Assembly: GCF_025398735.1 (NCBI RefSeq) | Contig: NZ_CP104694.1 | Location: forward strand, 5,421,465-5,485,464 | Direction: 5' to 3' | Length of the DNA stretch: 64,000 bases | Source: Tahibacter amnicola | GTDB lineage: Bacteria; Pseudomonadota; Gammaproteobacteria; Xanthomonadales; Rhodanobacteraceae | In this document: piece after piece, positions 8,896 to 17,475 of the stretch | Layout of the letters: every line of letters begins with the position of its first letter | Numbering within the stretch: the first letter of the stretch is position 1 | Position numbers and translations under genes: made by a program | Notes under the pieces: model-generated | The model's database searches: none | Told to the model about the DNA's origin: nothing | The model's input: the letters and a program-made list of their open reading frames with translations, nothing else

Positions 8896-9813
8896 TTATC
8901 GATGCAGACGCTGCCCGAGACTGCGCACACGCGCCAGGAACGGCTCGGGCACCGTTTCCATGCCATGCATCTCTTCCACGCTGTACTGGCAGCTCAGGCG
9001 TGGCTGCGCGTCCAGTTCGCGCGCACGCGTCATTGCTGCCGCGATGGCGGGCTGCAACAGCACCGGGTCGACAGGCTTGCGCAGAACACGAAAAACCTGC
9101 GCTTCGTTGATCAGCTCGATGAGCTGACCTGAATCCTGGAACGAGGTCAGCACCACGGTCAGCAGAGTCGGCTCGTGACGCTTGAGCACCTTGAGCGCGC
9201 CGGAAATATCGGTGCCATTCAGACGCACATCCGACAGCACGACGCCGATGCGACCGTCCTGCATCACGTCGAGCACGCTGTCGAGGGTGTTGGACCAATG
9301 AACGGTACGGCTGTCACCCAGCACGGACACCACCAGGTGATACATCTCTTCGCTGTCGTCGATGACCAGGACATCCGTGCCGGCGGCAGATGATTCCGCC
9401 ATCGGAATCTGCGCCAGGCCCGACTGCAGCTCGAACAGCTCGCGCGCAATCGTCACGGCGTCAGTGACCTTGCGCCGCAACTCCTCCGAATCCCACGGCT
9501 TGCGCACGAACCGGAAGATTTCCCCATCGTTGATGGAACCCATCACGGCGGCGAGGTCGGCGTAGCCGGTGAGCAGCATGCGGATCGTGGCCGGTGAAAT
9601 GGCACGCACCTGGCGCAACAGGTCCACCCCTTCCATATCCGGCATGCGCTGGTCGCTGACGATGACATGCACGCGTTCGCGCCGGACCAGATCGAGCACG
9701 ACCTGCGGATCGGTCGTGGCGACGACGTCGAAATCGCCACGGAACAGCCGCGCCAGCGACCGCACCATGCGTTCGTCGTCATCGATGAAAATGATCTTTG
9801 CCCGATCAGACAT
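8896..9813 (-). CDS. Double-receiver response regulator without output domain
   Basis: A 305-residue protein with two complete CheY-like receiver domains (roughly residues 5-125 and 145-265). Both carry the acidic pocket, the phospho-acceptor Asp (Asp54 in VSDQRMPD; Asp195 in LSDVRLNG), a Thr/Ser switch and the conserved Lys (KPW; RKP). No DNA-binding or enzymatic output domain follows, only a short arginine-rich tail. This architecture suggests a phosphate sink or a shuttle or scaffold in a phosphorelay. No kinase lies immediately beside it; the nearest is the propeller kinase at 17.5 kb. A GGAG site precedes the ATG. Confidence 0.85.
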   Translation of the reverse strand: MSDRAKIIFIDDDERMVRSLARLFRGDFDVVATTDPQVVLDLVRRERVHVIVSDQRMPDMEGVDLLRQVRAISPATIRMLLTGYADLAAVMGSINDGEIFRFVRKPWDSEELRRKVTDAVTIARELFELQSGLAQIPMAESSAAGTDVLVIDDSEEMYHLVVSVLGDSRTVHWSNTLDSVLDVMQDGRIGVVLSDVRLNGTDISGALKVLKRHEPTLLTVVLTSFQDSGQLIELINEAQVFRVLRKPVDPVLLQPAIAAAMTRARELDAQPRLSCQYSVEEMHGMETVPEPFLARVRSLGQRLHR

Positions 9814-9881
9814 GCGGAAACTCCAGGGAAGGAAGGGCCGTGCCGCACCCCATGGCCGCTATCGTACGACCGTACCGGTTG

Positions 9882-11420
9882 CTAGTCATGGCCTTGCAGG
9901 TGGCGGCGCTGACGCTGCGGTGTCGCGCCGGCCGGGCGGGAGGGCAGTGGCCGGACCGGCGTCGTGACGGCGGTTTCAAATGGCAGGCGCGAACGACCAC
10001 CGCAGGCGCGGTAGTCCGCTACCACGGCGGTTTCCGCAACGGAAGCGGAATGCATTCGCTGCGTGGTCAGGTAATCGAACAGCAATTGCACCAGCCGCTC
10101 GTGCGCCAGGGCGTGGCTCTGGCCGGTGCGATCATGCAACCAGTCTGACAAGGCCAGGAACTGCGCGAACGGTGCATCACCCAGCAGCAGCGCCAGCGTG
10201 CGTGGAAAACGCCCGGAATTGGCGATGATGTCCCAGTAGCGCGAAAAACGGACCAGGCGCTGCATGGTCGAGAAATCGATGACGTTGGTCGACAGGATGT
10301 TGTAGGGCGGCTGCGGATTGAAGCGCAGGTCGAACGCTTCGGTGTGTCGGGCAATCGGTGCGCCGCGCAGACGCTTGAGGATACCGAACTGGATTTCGTG
10401 CGGCGCCAGCGCCACAAGGCGGTCAAAACCGGCGCCAAACTGCTCGACCGATTCGCCGGGAAGTCCGGCGATCAGGTCCACATGCAGGTGCGCCGCGGAA
10501 TGCTGGCGCAGCCAGGTCAGGTTGGTTGCCGCACGTTCGTTGTCCTGGCGACGCGAGATGCGCGTCTGCACCTGCGGATCAAAGGTCTGGATGCCGATCT
10601 CAAATTGCAACGTGCCCGGCGGAAACTTCGCGATCGTCGCTTTCAATCGTTCCGGCAAATGATCCGGTACCAGCTCGAAATGCACGAACGGTGGATCGTC
10701 CGGCGCCGCAGCGATGCGCTCGAGGAAGAAGTCGAGGATCGCCAGGGACGTATCCACCTTCAAGTTGAAGGTGCGATCCACAAACTTGAATTGCCGCGCG
10801 CCGCGCGCATAGAGCGCCGCCAGCTCTGCGAGGAAGGACTGGAGCGGAAACGGCCAGGCGGTCTTGTCCAGGGCGGAAAGGCAGAACTCGCATTTGAACG
10901 GACAACCGCGCGACGCCTCGACATACAGGTAGCGATGCCGCACGTCCTCGTCGGTGTATTCCGCGTAGGGCATCGTGAGCGCCGACAACGGCGGCTGCTC
11001 GCCGGTAATCACGCGTGCTTCGGGCGGCTCACCCTGCAACAGCTGCCGCACCAGCCGGGCGAAACTCACCTCGCCCCAGCCGGTGACAACATAATCAGCC
11101 AGCGCGCAGACGGGCTGGCGATCGACTTCGTAACTGACCTCCGGACCGCCGAGCACGATCCGGATAGACGGTGCCAGGGTCTTGAGCTGGGCCACCAGCC
11201 GCGTGGTTTCCTCCACGTTCCAGATATACACGCCGATGCCGATGACGTGGGGCGTCTCCGCCAGCAGGCGCTCGGCAATGTCTTCGGTTTTCTGACCGAT
11301 GACGAATTCCCGGATGACGCTCGCATCGCGGAATTCGCCGAGGTTCGCGCGCAGGTAACGCAGCCCCAGGCAGGCATGCGAATAGCGGGCGTTGAGCGTG
11401 GTAAGGACGATGTCAACCAT
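9882..11420 (-). CDS. B12-binding-domain radical SAM enzyme
   Basis: About 512 residues. The N-terminal half (residues ~1-150) is a cobalamin-binding-like Rossmann domain, seen in GIGVYIWNVEETTRLV and VVTGWGEVSF. A radical SAM core follows, with the cluster motif GCPFKCEFC (CxxxCxxC), which binds the 4Fe-4S cluster and SAM. Conserved later elements are FVDRTFN and HVDLIAGLPGES, then a C-terminal DUF4080-like region. Members of this B12-radical SAM group perform methylations or other radical chemistry on unknown substrates; the substrate cannot be read here. The ATG at 11420 begins the family-typical MVDIVLTTLNARYSH; upstream in-frame sequence does not look coding. Confidence 0.83.
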   Translation of the reverse strand: MVDIVLTTLNARYSHACLGLRYLRANLGEFRDASVIREFVIGQKTEDIAERLLAETPHVIGIGVYIWNVEETTRLVAQLKTLAPSIRIVLGGPEVSYEVDRQPVCALADYVVTGWGEVSFARLVRQLLQGEPPEARVITGEQPPLSALTMPYAEYTDEDVRHRYLYVEASRGCPFKCEFCLSALDKTAWPFPLQSFLAELAALYARGARQFKFVDRTFNLKVDTSLAILDFFLERIAAAPDDPPFVHFELVPDHLPERLKATIAKFPPGTLQFEIGIQTFDPQVQTRISRRQDNERAATNLTWLRQHSAAHLHVDLIAGLPGESVEQFGAGFDRLVALAPHEIQFGILKRLRGAPIARHTEAFDLRFNPQPPYNILSTNVIDFSTMQRLVRFSRYWDIIANSGRFPRTLALLLGDAPFAQFLALSDWLHDRTGQSHALAHERLVQLLFDYLTTQRMHSASVAETAVVADYRACGGRSRLPFETAVTTPVRPLPSRPAGATPQRQRRHLQGHD

Positions 11421-11479
11421 CGCGACATTATGCGGCAGGCATGCATCGCCGCGGCGCACCGCGCTGGATCAGGCGGATG

Positions 11480-11512
11480 CGAAAGACGCCCGGCCGCCGG
11501 CGCGGCCGGGCG
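11480..11512 (-). terminator. Probable terminator of the phosphate-transport operon
   Basis: A perfect 10-base inverted repeat (CGCCCGGCCG at 11487-11496 with its complement at 11503-11512) lies 9 bases after the stop of the phosphate transporter (minus strand). On the minus strand the stem is followed by TCTTTC, a weak U tract. It lies between that operon and the next minus-strand gene, the radical SAM protein. Confidence 0.55.
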
Positions 11513-11521
11513 ACCGGGATG

Positions 11522-12655
11522 TCACACCGGCAGGCCGGCAATACGCGCCAGGCGAACCAGGCCGTAGCCCAGGAGCGCCGCGATTGGAATGGTGAGGATC
11601 CACGCCCATACCATGCGCTCGACCACCGTCCACTTGATCGCGTTGAGACGCTTGGCCGAACCCACGCCCATGATGGCCGCGGAGATGTTGTGCGTGGTCG
11701 AGACCGGGATACCCAGCGAGGATGCACTGAGAATCATCGTCGCCGACGCCGTTTCCGCGGCAAATCCATGGACCGGATGCAGCTTCACCATCTTGTGGCC
11801 CAGCGTCTTGATGATTCGCCAGCCGCCGGCCGCCGTGCCGGCTGCCATCACGATGGCGCAGGTCACCTTGATCCACAACGGAATTTCCAGCTTCTTCGGG
11901 TCGCCATCGATTTTCAGGAAGGACAGCCACGCGGGCAGGTTGTCCAGCTGTCCCGCCGCGCCGGCCGACACCAGGGCCAGGGCGATGATGCCCATGGTCT
12001 TCTGCGCATCATTGGAGCCGTGCGCCCAGCCCATCGCGCCGGCGGAAACGATCTGCAGCTTGGCGAAGAACGCGTTGGCAAATCGCGGCCGGCCGATCTT
12101 CTGCAGGAAGCCCTTGCGGTCGGCCAGGAAATTGAACAGGGCGAACAGCAGCCCCATGATCACGATACCCAGGATGAACCCCGCCAGCGGCGAAACGATC
12201 ATGGGGATGATCACCTTGGGCACCAGGCCCTTGCCCTGCCACCAGTGGTCGCCACCGGGCACGTTCCAGATGATCGCGTTCCACTTGTCGCCCGCGGCCG
12301 CGAGCGCGGCGCCGCACAGGCCACCGACCAGCGCATGCGACGACGAAGACGGCAGGCCCCACCACCAGGTGATGAGGTTCCAGATCACGCCGCCTGACAG
12401 CGCACAGATCAGCACCAGCGCCGTGATGTTCACCACGCCCGTGTCGACCAGTCCGGAGGCGATGGTCTTGGCCACCGCAGTGCCCATGAGCGCACCAATG
12501 AGGTTCATGCCGGCCGCAAGGAACACGGCCTGGCCGGGGCTCAGCACCTTGGTCGCGACCACGGTTGCAATCGAGTTGGCCGTGTCGTGGAAGCCGTTGA
12601 TGTACTCGAAGACGAGCGCCACCACGACGACGGTGATTACCAGGGTCAGATCCAC
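11522..12655 (-). CDS. pit: Low-affinity inorganic phosphate transporter (PiT family)
   Basis: A 377-residue polytopic membrane protein with the PiT signature duplications: GFHDTANSIATVV near the N-terminus and MGWAHGSNDAQKTMGIIAL in the middle, both phosphate-binding repeats. It also has STTHNISAAIMGVG, typical of the C-terminal half. It imports phosphate (or metal-phosphate) with proton or sodium co-transport. It uses a GTG start at 12655, and its start lies 10 bases after the stop of the DUF47 gene. The pair pit/DUF47 is a common operon in bacteria. Length agrees with bacterial members lacking the long central loop. Confidence 0.93.
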   Translation of the reverse strand: MDLTLVITVVVVALVFEYINGFHDTANSIATVVATKVLSPGQAVFLAAGMNLIGALMGTAVAKTIASGLVDTGVVNITALVLICALSGGVIWNLITWWWGLPSSSSHALVGGLCGAALAAAGDKWNAIIWNVPGGDHWWQGKGLVPKVIIPMIVSPLAGFILGIVIMGLLFALFNFLADRKGFLQKIGRPRFANAFFAKLQIVSAGAMGWAHGSNDAQKTMGIIALALVSAGAAGQLDNLPAWLSFLKIDGDPKKLEIPLWIKVTCAIVMAAGTAAGGWRIIKTLGHKMVKLHPVHGFAAETASATMILSASSLGIPVSTTHNISAAIMGVGSAKRLNAIKWTVVERMVWAWILTIPIAALLGYGLVRLARIAGLPV

Positions 12656-12665
12656 GGTTCGACCC

Positions 12666-13295
12666 TCAGGAGTTCTTCAGCACGATCGCGTACACCACAT
12701 TGCCGGCGTCGCGGCAGCGATCGATGGCCTTTTCCAGAATCTCGAAGAGGTCCTTGCGCAGCAGGAAGCGCACCGGATCGGTCTCGTTGCGGTACAGGTC
12801 GCGGTAGAGCTCCAGGATCAGGCGATCGGCCTCGCTTTCGATGTGCTGCAGGCGGTCATTGAGCTCCTTCATCGAATCAAGCTTCATCGCGCGCAGCTGG
12901 CTGACCATCTGTTCCAGCACCTCGCAGGCCTTTTCCAGCATGCCGGCGCGGGAGACGAAATCGACGTCACCCAGCCGGTCGCCGATCAGGCAGTAACGCT
13001 CGGCAAACTTCTCGATGACCTTGGGGATCTTGTACAGGGCGCTGGCCAGGGCTTCGATGTCCTCGCGTTCCAGCGCCGTCACGAAGGTGTTGACCAGCGA
13101 CTGGCTGATTTCAGCGGAGATTTCCTTTTCGCGCTGGCGCGCCAGGCGGAATTCCTCCAGCGACTTTCCCGTTCCGCCGCCGTTGCCCAGGAACTCGCGC
13201 AGGGCGATCGCGCTCTTGCGCGCGGCATTGGCGCTGGATTCGAGCAGGCCGTAGAACTTGTCGCCCTTGCCGAAGATGGTCTGTAGAGAAAACAT
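12666..13295 (-). CDS. DUF47 (PhoU-like) phosphate-transport accessory protein
   Basis: A 209-residue, almost wholly alpha-helical protein starting MFSLQTIFGKGDKFYGLLE, with the layout of the TIGR00153/DUF47 family (a PhoU-like four-helix fold with acidic surface helices such as HIESEADRLILELYRDLYRN). Members are encoded beside PiT transporters and are believed to modulate phosphate uptake. The ATG at 13295 begins the family-typical N-terminus; an in-frame extension to 13364 does not. First gene of the pit operon, reading away from the CorC-type gene; a Pho-box-like element lies ~170 bases upstream. Confidence 0.9.
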   Translation of the reverse strand: MFSLQTIFGKGDKFYGLLESSANAARKSAIALREFLGNGGGTGKSLEEFRLARQREKEISAEISQSLVNTFVTALEREDIEALASALYKIPKVIEKFAERYCLIGDRLGDVDFVSRAGMLEKACEVLEQMVSQLRAMKLDSMKELNDRLQHIESEADRLILELYRDLYRNETDPVRFLLRKDLFEILEKAIDRCRDAGNVVYAIVLKNS

Positions 13296-13466
13296 GGTCG
13301 TGGGTGTCCCGAATTGGAAAACGGTGGTTGGCGCACTGCCGCCCTGCAGGCGCCGGCGACGCATGTGTCTGCCGAAAATCCTGCAATTTCAACAACCTGG
13401 AGCGTGAGCCACGGACGTCGTGTATCGGCAGTGCCAGGCTGGCGGCGCCGAAAATATGTCCGTTGT

Positions 13467-13484
13467 ATGACATTCATGTTACAG
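13467..13484 (-). promoter_or_regulatory. Pho-box-like repeat
   Basis: Read on the minus strand, this site is CTGTAAC-ATGA-ATGTCAT, i.e. two direct repeats of the PhoB consensus CTGTCAT (5/7 and 6/7 matches) at the correct 11-base spacing. It lies in the 289-base divergent region upstream of the DUF47/pit operon, whose PhoB-dependent control would make sense. It is rather far (~170 bases) from the DUF47 start, and could instead affect the plus-strand CorC-type gene. Confidence 0.4.
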
Positions 13485-13584
13485 CAGCGGTCCGGGTGGC
13501 TGCATCCGCATGCGGACCCGTCCTTCGCGCCGGGTGGATACCCGCGGCTGGTACACTGCCCCTCCCTGGGCTACCTGCCACCCG

Positions 13585-14904
13585 ATGCTCACCGAAATAC
13601 TGGTCGTCTTTGTCCTGATCCTGTTCAACGGCTTCTTCGCCCTGTCGGAGATGTCCGTGGTGACGGCCCGCAAATCGCGCCTCAAGCAGATGGCGGAAAC
13701 CAGCACGCGCGCCACCAATGCGCTGCGGCTGACCGAAAGTCCGGAGCGGTTTCTTTCCACGGTCCAGGTCGGCATCACGCTGATCAGCCTGCTGACCGGC
13801 GTCTACGGCGGCGCCACCATCGGCGCCCGGATCAGCGCCGGGTTCGCCGGGATGGGCGTGGAACCCGATGTGTCGGCCTTTCTCGGCACGGCCCTGAGCG
13901 TGGCGGCAATCACCTATGTGTCGATCATCGTCGGTGAGTTGATTCCCAAGCGCGCCGCCCTGGTCGCGCCGGAGAAAATCGCCGTCTGGATCGCCTTTCC
14001 GATGCGTCTGTTCGCCACGGTGGCGGCCCCCTTTGTCTGGCTGCTGTCGTACAGCACCCGCATCGTGCTGACACTGCTGCGGCTCAACCGCGGCAGCCGC
14101 GACCCGGTGACGGAAGAGGAAATCCGCCTGCTCGTGGCCGAGAGCGCCGAGCAAGGCGTGATCGACAGCGACGAGCACAACATGGTCAATCGCGTGCTGC
14201 GGCTGGGCGATCGCTCGGTCGCCAGCCTGATGACCCCGCGCACGCGCATCGCCTGGCTCGACGTCGCCGCGCCGCTCGCCGCAAACCTCGCCGTCATGCG
14301 TGACACACCCTACTCCCGCTACCCGGTCTACCGAGGCAATGAACAGGACGTGGTCGGCGTGCTGGAGATCAAGTCCCTGCTCGACACCCTGGGCACACCC
14401 AACGTCGATCTCTTCGGACATTTGCGCAAGGCCCTGTTCGTGCCCTCCACGGCACGTGCGCTGGACCTGCTGGAAGAGCTGCGCGAGTCCGAGGCCACCG
14501 TGGCGCTGGTGGTGGATGAATACGGCGATATCGAGGGCCTGGTCAGCCTCAACGACATCCTCGGCGCCGTGATGGGCAAGACCGCCCTGGTCACCGAAGC
14601 GGTGTCCGATGCGCCCATCGTCAAGCGCGAGGACGGCAGTTACCTCGTCGACGGCGCGCTCGGCACGGACGACCTGCGCGAGCTGCTGGACCTGCGCCAG
14701 CTGCCCAATGAAGAAGATCACGATTTCCGCACCGCCGCGGGGATGGTAATGGCGCAATTTGGCCGCATACCGCAGGTCGGCGAGTCGTTCCGCTGGCGCG
14801 GTTTCCGCTTCGAGGTGCTCGACCTGGACGGCCCGCGGATCGACAAGCTCCTGATCGCAAGAACCGATGCCCCTCAGTTGCCGGACGCCGACGCTGCGGC
14901 GTGA
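13585..14904 (+). CDS. CorC/HlyC-type CNNM-CBS membrane protein
   Basis: A 439-residue protein with the CNNM transmembrane domain (residues ~1-190: EILVVFVLILFNGFFALSEM, GELIPKRAAL), a tandem CBS pair (SLMTPRTRIAWLD, VALVVDEYGDIEGLVSLND) and a C-terminal CorC_HlyC domain (GEDRF-like end VGESFRWRGFRFEVLDLDG). The family is linked to magnesium/cobalt homeostasis and was historically named hemolysin, but the substrate is not fixed by sequence. The ATG at 13585 begins the first transmembrane helix. Probably co-transcribed with the ExoD gene 18 bases downstream. Confidence 0.9.
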   Translation: MLTEILVVFVLILFNGFFALSEMSVVTARKSRLKQMAETSTRATNALRLTESPERFLSTVQVGITLISLLTGVYGGATIGARISAGFAGMGVEPDVSAFLGTALSVAAITYVSIIVGELIPKRAALVAPEKIAVWIAFPMRLFATVAAPFVWLLSYSTRIVLTLLRLNRGSRDPVTEEEIRLLVAESAEQGVIDSDEHNMVNRVLRLGDRSVASLMTPRTRIAWLDVAAPLAANLAVMRDTPYSRYPVYRGNEQDVVGVLEIKSLLDTLGTPNVDLFGHLRKALFVPSTARALDLLEELRESEATVALVVDEYGDIEGLVSLNDILGAVMGKTALVTEAVSDAPIVKREDGSYLVDGALGTDDLRELLDLRQLPNEEDHDFRTAAGMVMAQFGRIPQVGESFRWRGFRFEVLDLDGPRIDKLLIARTDAPQLPDADAAA

Positions 14905-14922
14905 CGAGAGAATGGACCACGG

Positions 14923-15528
14923 ATGACCCAACCGCACGACCCGCGTACGACCGAACTGCTCCAGTACTCCCTGGACCAGAACACCGGCGACACCATCACC
15001 CTGGAGCAGTTCCTCGCGCCGCTGGAAACGCGCGCCTACGGATTCCTGCTGGTGCTGTTGTCACTGCCCAACTTCATTCCTATCCCGATCGGCATTGGCG
15101 GTGTCTCAGGCACCATCCTCGTGCTGGTCGGCGCGCAGATGCTCTACGGGATGGATCGCCCTTGGCTGCCGCGGTTCGCCCGCAACCATGGATTCGGGCG
15201 CACCTCGATCGAGCATTTCGTTGCCCGCATGAAGCCGATCTTCGGCTGGCTCGAACGTGTCTGCCGGCCCCGTTTCGAACAGATCACGCGCAAACCCTGC
15301 AGCCACGTGTCCGGCTTCCTGCTGATCGTGCTGGGCGTGCTGCTGGCGTTGCCCATTCCCTTCACGAACTATCCGTTCGGCTTCCTCATGCTGCTGTTCG
15401 GCGTGGCGCTGATCGAGCGCGACGGCATCCTGCTGGCGGTGGTGTGGACGGCAACAGCCGCATCGGTCGTGATGCTGGCCAGCCTGAGCAACGCGATGGT
15501 TTCCATCGCCAAGCATTTCTTCAGCTAG
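14923..15528 (+). CDS. ExoD-family membrane protein
   Basis: A 201-residue protein of the ExoD family (exopolysaccharide synthesis ExoD): TLEQFLAPLETRAYGFLLVL, LPNFIPIPIGIGGVSG, and the later hydrophobic segments around FLLIVLGVLLALPIPFTNYP and LLFGVALIERDGILL. Four probable membrane helices are visible. ExoD in rhizobia affects exopolysaccharide production and alkali sensitivity; the molecular role is unclear. Starts 18 bases after the CorC-type gene, likely the same operon, and ends 25 bases before the convergent trmJ. Confidence 0.87.
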   Translation: MTQPHDPRTTELLQYSLDQNTGDTITLEQFLAPLETRAYGFLLVLLSLPNFIPIPIGIGGVSGTILVLVGAQMLYGMDRPWLPRFARNHGFGRTSIEHFVARMKPIFGWLERVCRPRFEQITRKPCSHVSGFLLIVLGVLLALPIPFTNYPFGFLMLLFGVALIERDGILLAVVWTATAASVVMLASLSNAMVSIAKHFFS

Positions 15529-15553
15529 CGCTGCTACGCCATCCGTAGCAAAC

Positions 15554-16351
15554 CTAGCCCTCGCCATCCGGCGTGGGCGTACCAGCCTTGGGGCCGTAAC
15601 CTGCCAGGCGCGCCATGCGCTGGGCGTCCGACAGAATGCCGCGCAGCACGCGCAGCTCGCGCTCGTCGGGCTGGGCGCGCAGGAACAGCTTGCGCAGGCG
15701 CAACAGGATGGTCTCGGGCGAGCGCCCCTTGTGGAAATCGATATCGTCCAGCGTCGTCGCCAGGTGCTGGAAGAAGCCCTCCATCGCGCCGGCGTCGGCC
15801 GGCGGATCGGACTTCCGCGGCGGCGGCGCGGTGGGATTGCCCAGGGCCGCCACGCGCAGCTCGTAGGCCAGGACCTGCACGGCCTGGGCGAGATTGAGCG
15901 AGCTGTAATCGGGATCGGCCGGAATGTGCACCGCCGCATGGCACAGGGCCAGCTCGTCATTCTCAAGCCCCGTTCGCTCGTTGCCGAAGACCAGTGCCAC
16001 CTCGCCACCGTCCTGCGCCTCGGCGACCGCCCGGGGGCCCGCTTCCCGCGGCGTGTGCTCGCGCAACGCCACATTGCGCTGCCGTGCCGTGGCGCCCATT
16101 ACCAACCGGCAATCGCCGATCGCCGCGGCCAGGTCCGGCACGACGATCGCCCGCTCCAGCACGTCGACGGCGCCGGCGGCAAACGCATCGGCCTCCGGAT
16201 CCGGAAACCGGTAGGGCGCTACCAGCACCAGGCGGCCAAACCCCATCGTCCGGATCGCCCGCGCCGCCGCGCCGATATTGCCGGGGTGCGAGGTTCGCAC
16301 CAGGACGAAACGGGTACGGCCGGCAGGCGTGCTGGCGGGGTCAACGGTCAT
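15554..16351 (-). CDS. trmJ: tRNA (cytidine/uridine-32-2'-O)-methyltransferase TrmJ
   Basis: A 265-residue SPOUT-fold methyltransferase. The N-terminal RNA-recognition end has VLVRTSHPGNIGAAARAIRT. The SAM-binding trefoil knot motifs are VALVFGNERTGLENDEL and IPADPDYSSLNLAQAVQVL, and a C-terminal extension contains HKGRSPETILLRLRKLF. TrmJ 2'-O-methylates position 32 in the tRNA anticodon loop. The ATG at 16351 gives the right N-terminus and length; the much longer open frame upstream is antisense to suhB. It is divergent from suhB, the same arrangement as in E. coli. Confidence 0.95.
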   Translation of the reverse strand: MTVDPASTPAGRTRFVLVRTSHPGNIGAAARAIRTMGFGRLVLVAPYRFPDPEADAFAAGAVDVLERAIVVPDLAAAIGDCRLVMGATARQRNVALREHTPREAGPRAVAEAQDGGEVALVFGNERTGLENDELALCHAAVHIPADPDYSSLNLAQAVQVLAYELRVAALGNPTAPPPRKSDPPADAGAMEGFFQHLATTLDDIDFHKGRSPETILLRLRKLFLRAQPDERELRVLRGILSDAQRMARLAGYGPKAGTPTPDGEG

Positions 16352-16531
16352 CGGCGGAAATCCGGTCACGGCAAGGGCGGCGAAGCGTAGCCGGTCGGGC
16401 GTCCGAGCCCAACTGGGGCACCGGCCCCCGGCCCGGATTTTGCCGCCCGCACCCGCTCTGTTATTCTTCGCGGTTCGGTGCCGGCCCCAGATGCCGTGCC
16501 CTGTTCTTTTTAAGCCATCATCGGAGCCACC

Positions 16532-17335
16532 ATGCCCAGACCCGCCATCAACGTCGCGGTAAAAGCCGCGCGTGCCGCCGGCAGCCTGATTGTCCGCAAC
16601 CTCAACCGCGTCGAGGGTCTGGCGGTGGTCGAGAAGGAACGCATGGATTTCGCCTCCGATGTCGACCGGATGGCCGAGCAGCTGATCCTGCGCGAACTCA
16701 AGCGCGCCTACCCCACCCACGCCTTCCTGGCAGAGGAATCGGGGCAGATCGGCAAGGCGCGGCAGACCTGGGTCATCGATCCGCTCGACGGCACGCACAA
16801 TTTCCTGCGCGGATTTCCCCATTTCTGTGTCTCGATCGCCATGCTCGACGGCAACGAACCGGTCTACGGCGTCATCTACGATCCCCTGCGGGACGAAACC
16901 TTCACCGCAAGCAAGGGCGACGGCGCTTTTCTCAATGAACGCCGCATCCGGGTGAGTCCGCGCGACGGTCTTTCCGGCGCCCTGCTGTCCACGGGCTTTC
17001 CGTACCGCCAGCGCCGCCACTTGCAGGCGCAGATCGACATGACGCATGCGCTGCTGGCCAGCGCCGAAGACATCCGCCGCACCGGCTCGGCGGCGCTGGA
17101 CCTTGCGTATGTTGCGTGTGGCCGCCTCGATGGTTACTACGAAGTGGGCCTGCGCCCGTGGGACATGGCGGCCGGTGCGCTCCTGGTGCGCGAGGCCGGT
17201 GGCCGCTACTGCGATTTCGCCGGCCGCGACGGCCTGCCCGAATCCGGCAATATCGTCGCCGGCAACCACAAGGTCGCCGCCGCGGTCGTCGCGGCGATCG
17301 AGCCGACCCTGCCGCCGGCCCTGCTGGCCGGCTGA
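16532..17335 (+). CDS. suhB: Inositol-1-monophosphatase SuhB
   Basis: A 267-residue member of the inositol monophosphatase family. The metal-binding sites are intact: FLAEESG (Glu), [16 protein letters not shown] (Asp-Asp) and [20 protein letters not shown] (the last metal Asp). In E. coli, SuhB also acts in ribosomal RNA antitermination and ribosome biogenesis, and a chromosomal place divergent from trmJ is conserved. A GGAG-type ribosome site (tcggagcc) precedes the ATG. Expected cytoplasmic; the physiological substrate in bacteria other than inositol phosphates is not settled. Confidence 0.95.
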   Translation: MPRPAINVAVKAARAAGSLIVRNLNRVEGLAVVEKERMDFASDVDRMAEQLILRELKRAYPTHAFLAEESGQIGKARQTWVIDPLDGTHNFLRGFPHFCVSIAMLDGNEPVYGVIYDPLRDETFTASKGDGAFLNERRIRVSPRDGLSGALLSTGFPYRQRRHLQAQIDMTHALLASAEDIRRTGSAALDLAYVACGRLDGYYEVGLRPWDMAAGALLVREAGGRYCDFAGRDGLPESGNIVAGNHKVAAAVVAAIEPTLPPALLAG

Positions 17336-17475
17336 CGGCGCTGCAGCGCCGCGTGCCCAGGACGGCACGTGGCGCAACAGCGGCATTCTCCGGGCGCTGC
17401 GCCGCTTGCACCTGTCGACGCCCGACGAGCACACTAAATCCACCGCTTGCGTCGGCACTCCATGGCAGCGTCGGG

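Noticed and set aside
15554-17458. 634-codon frame containing trmJ
   Set aside because: Only the part from 16351 is the TrmJ protein; the rest is antisense to suhB.
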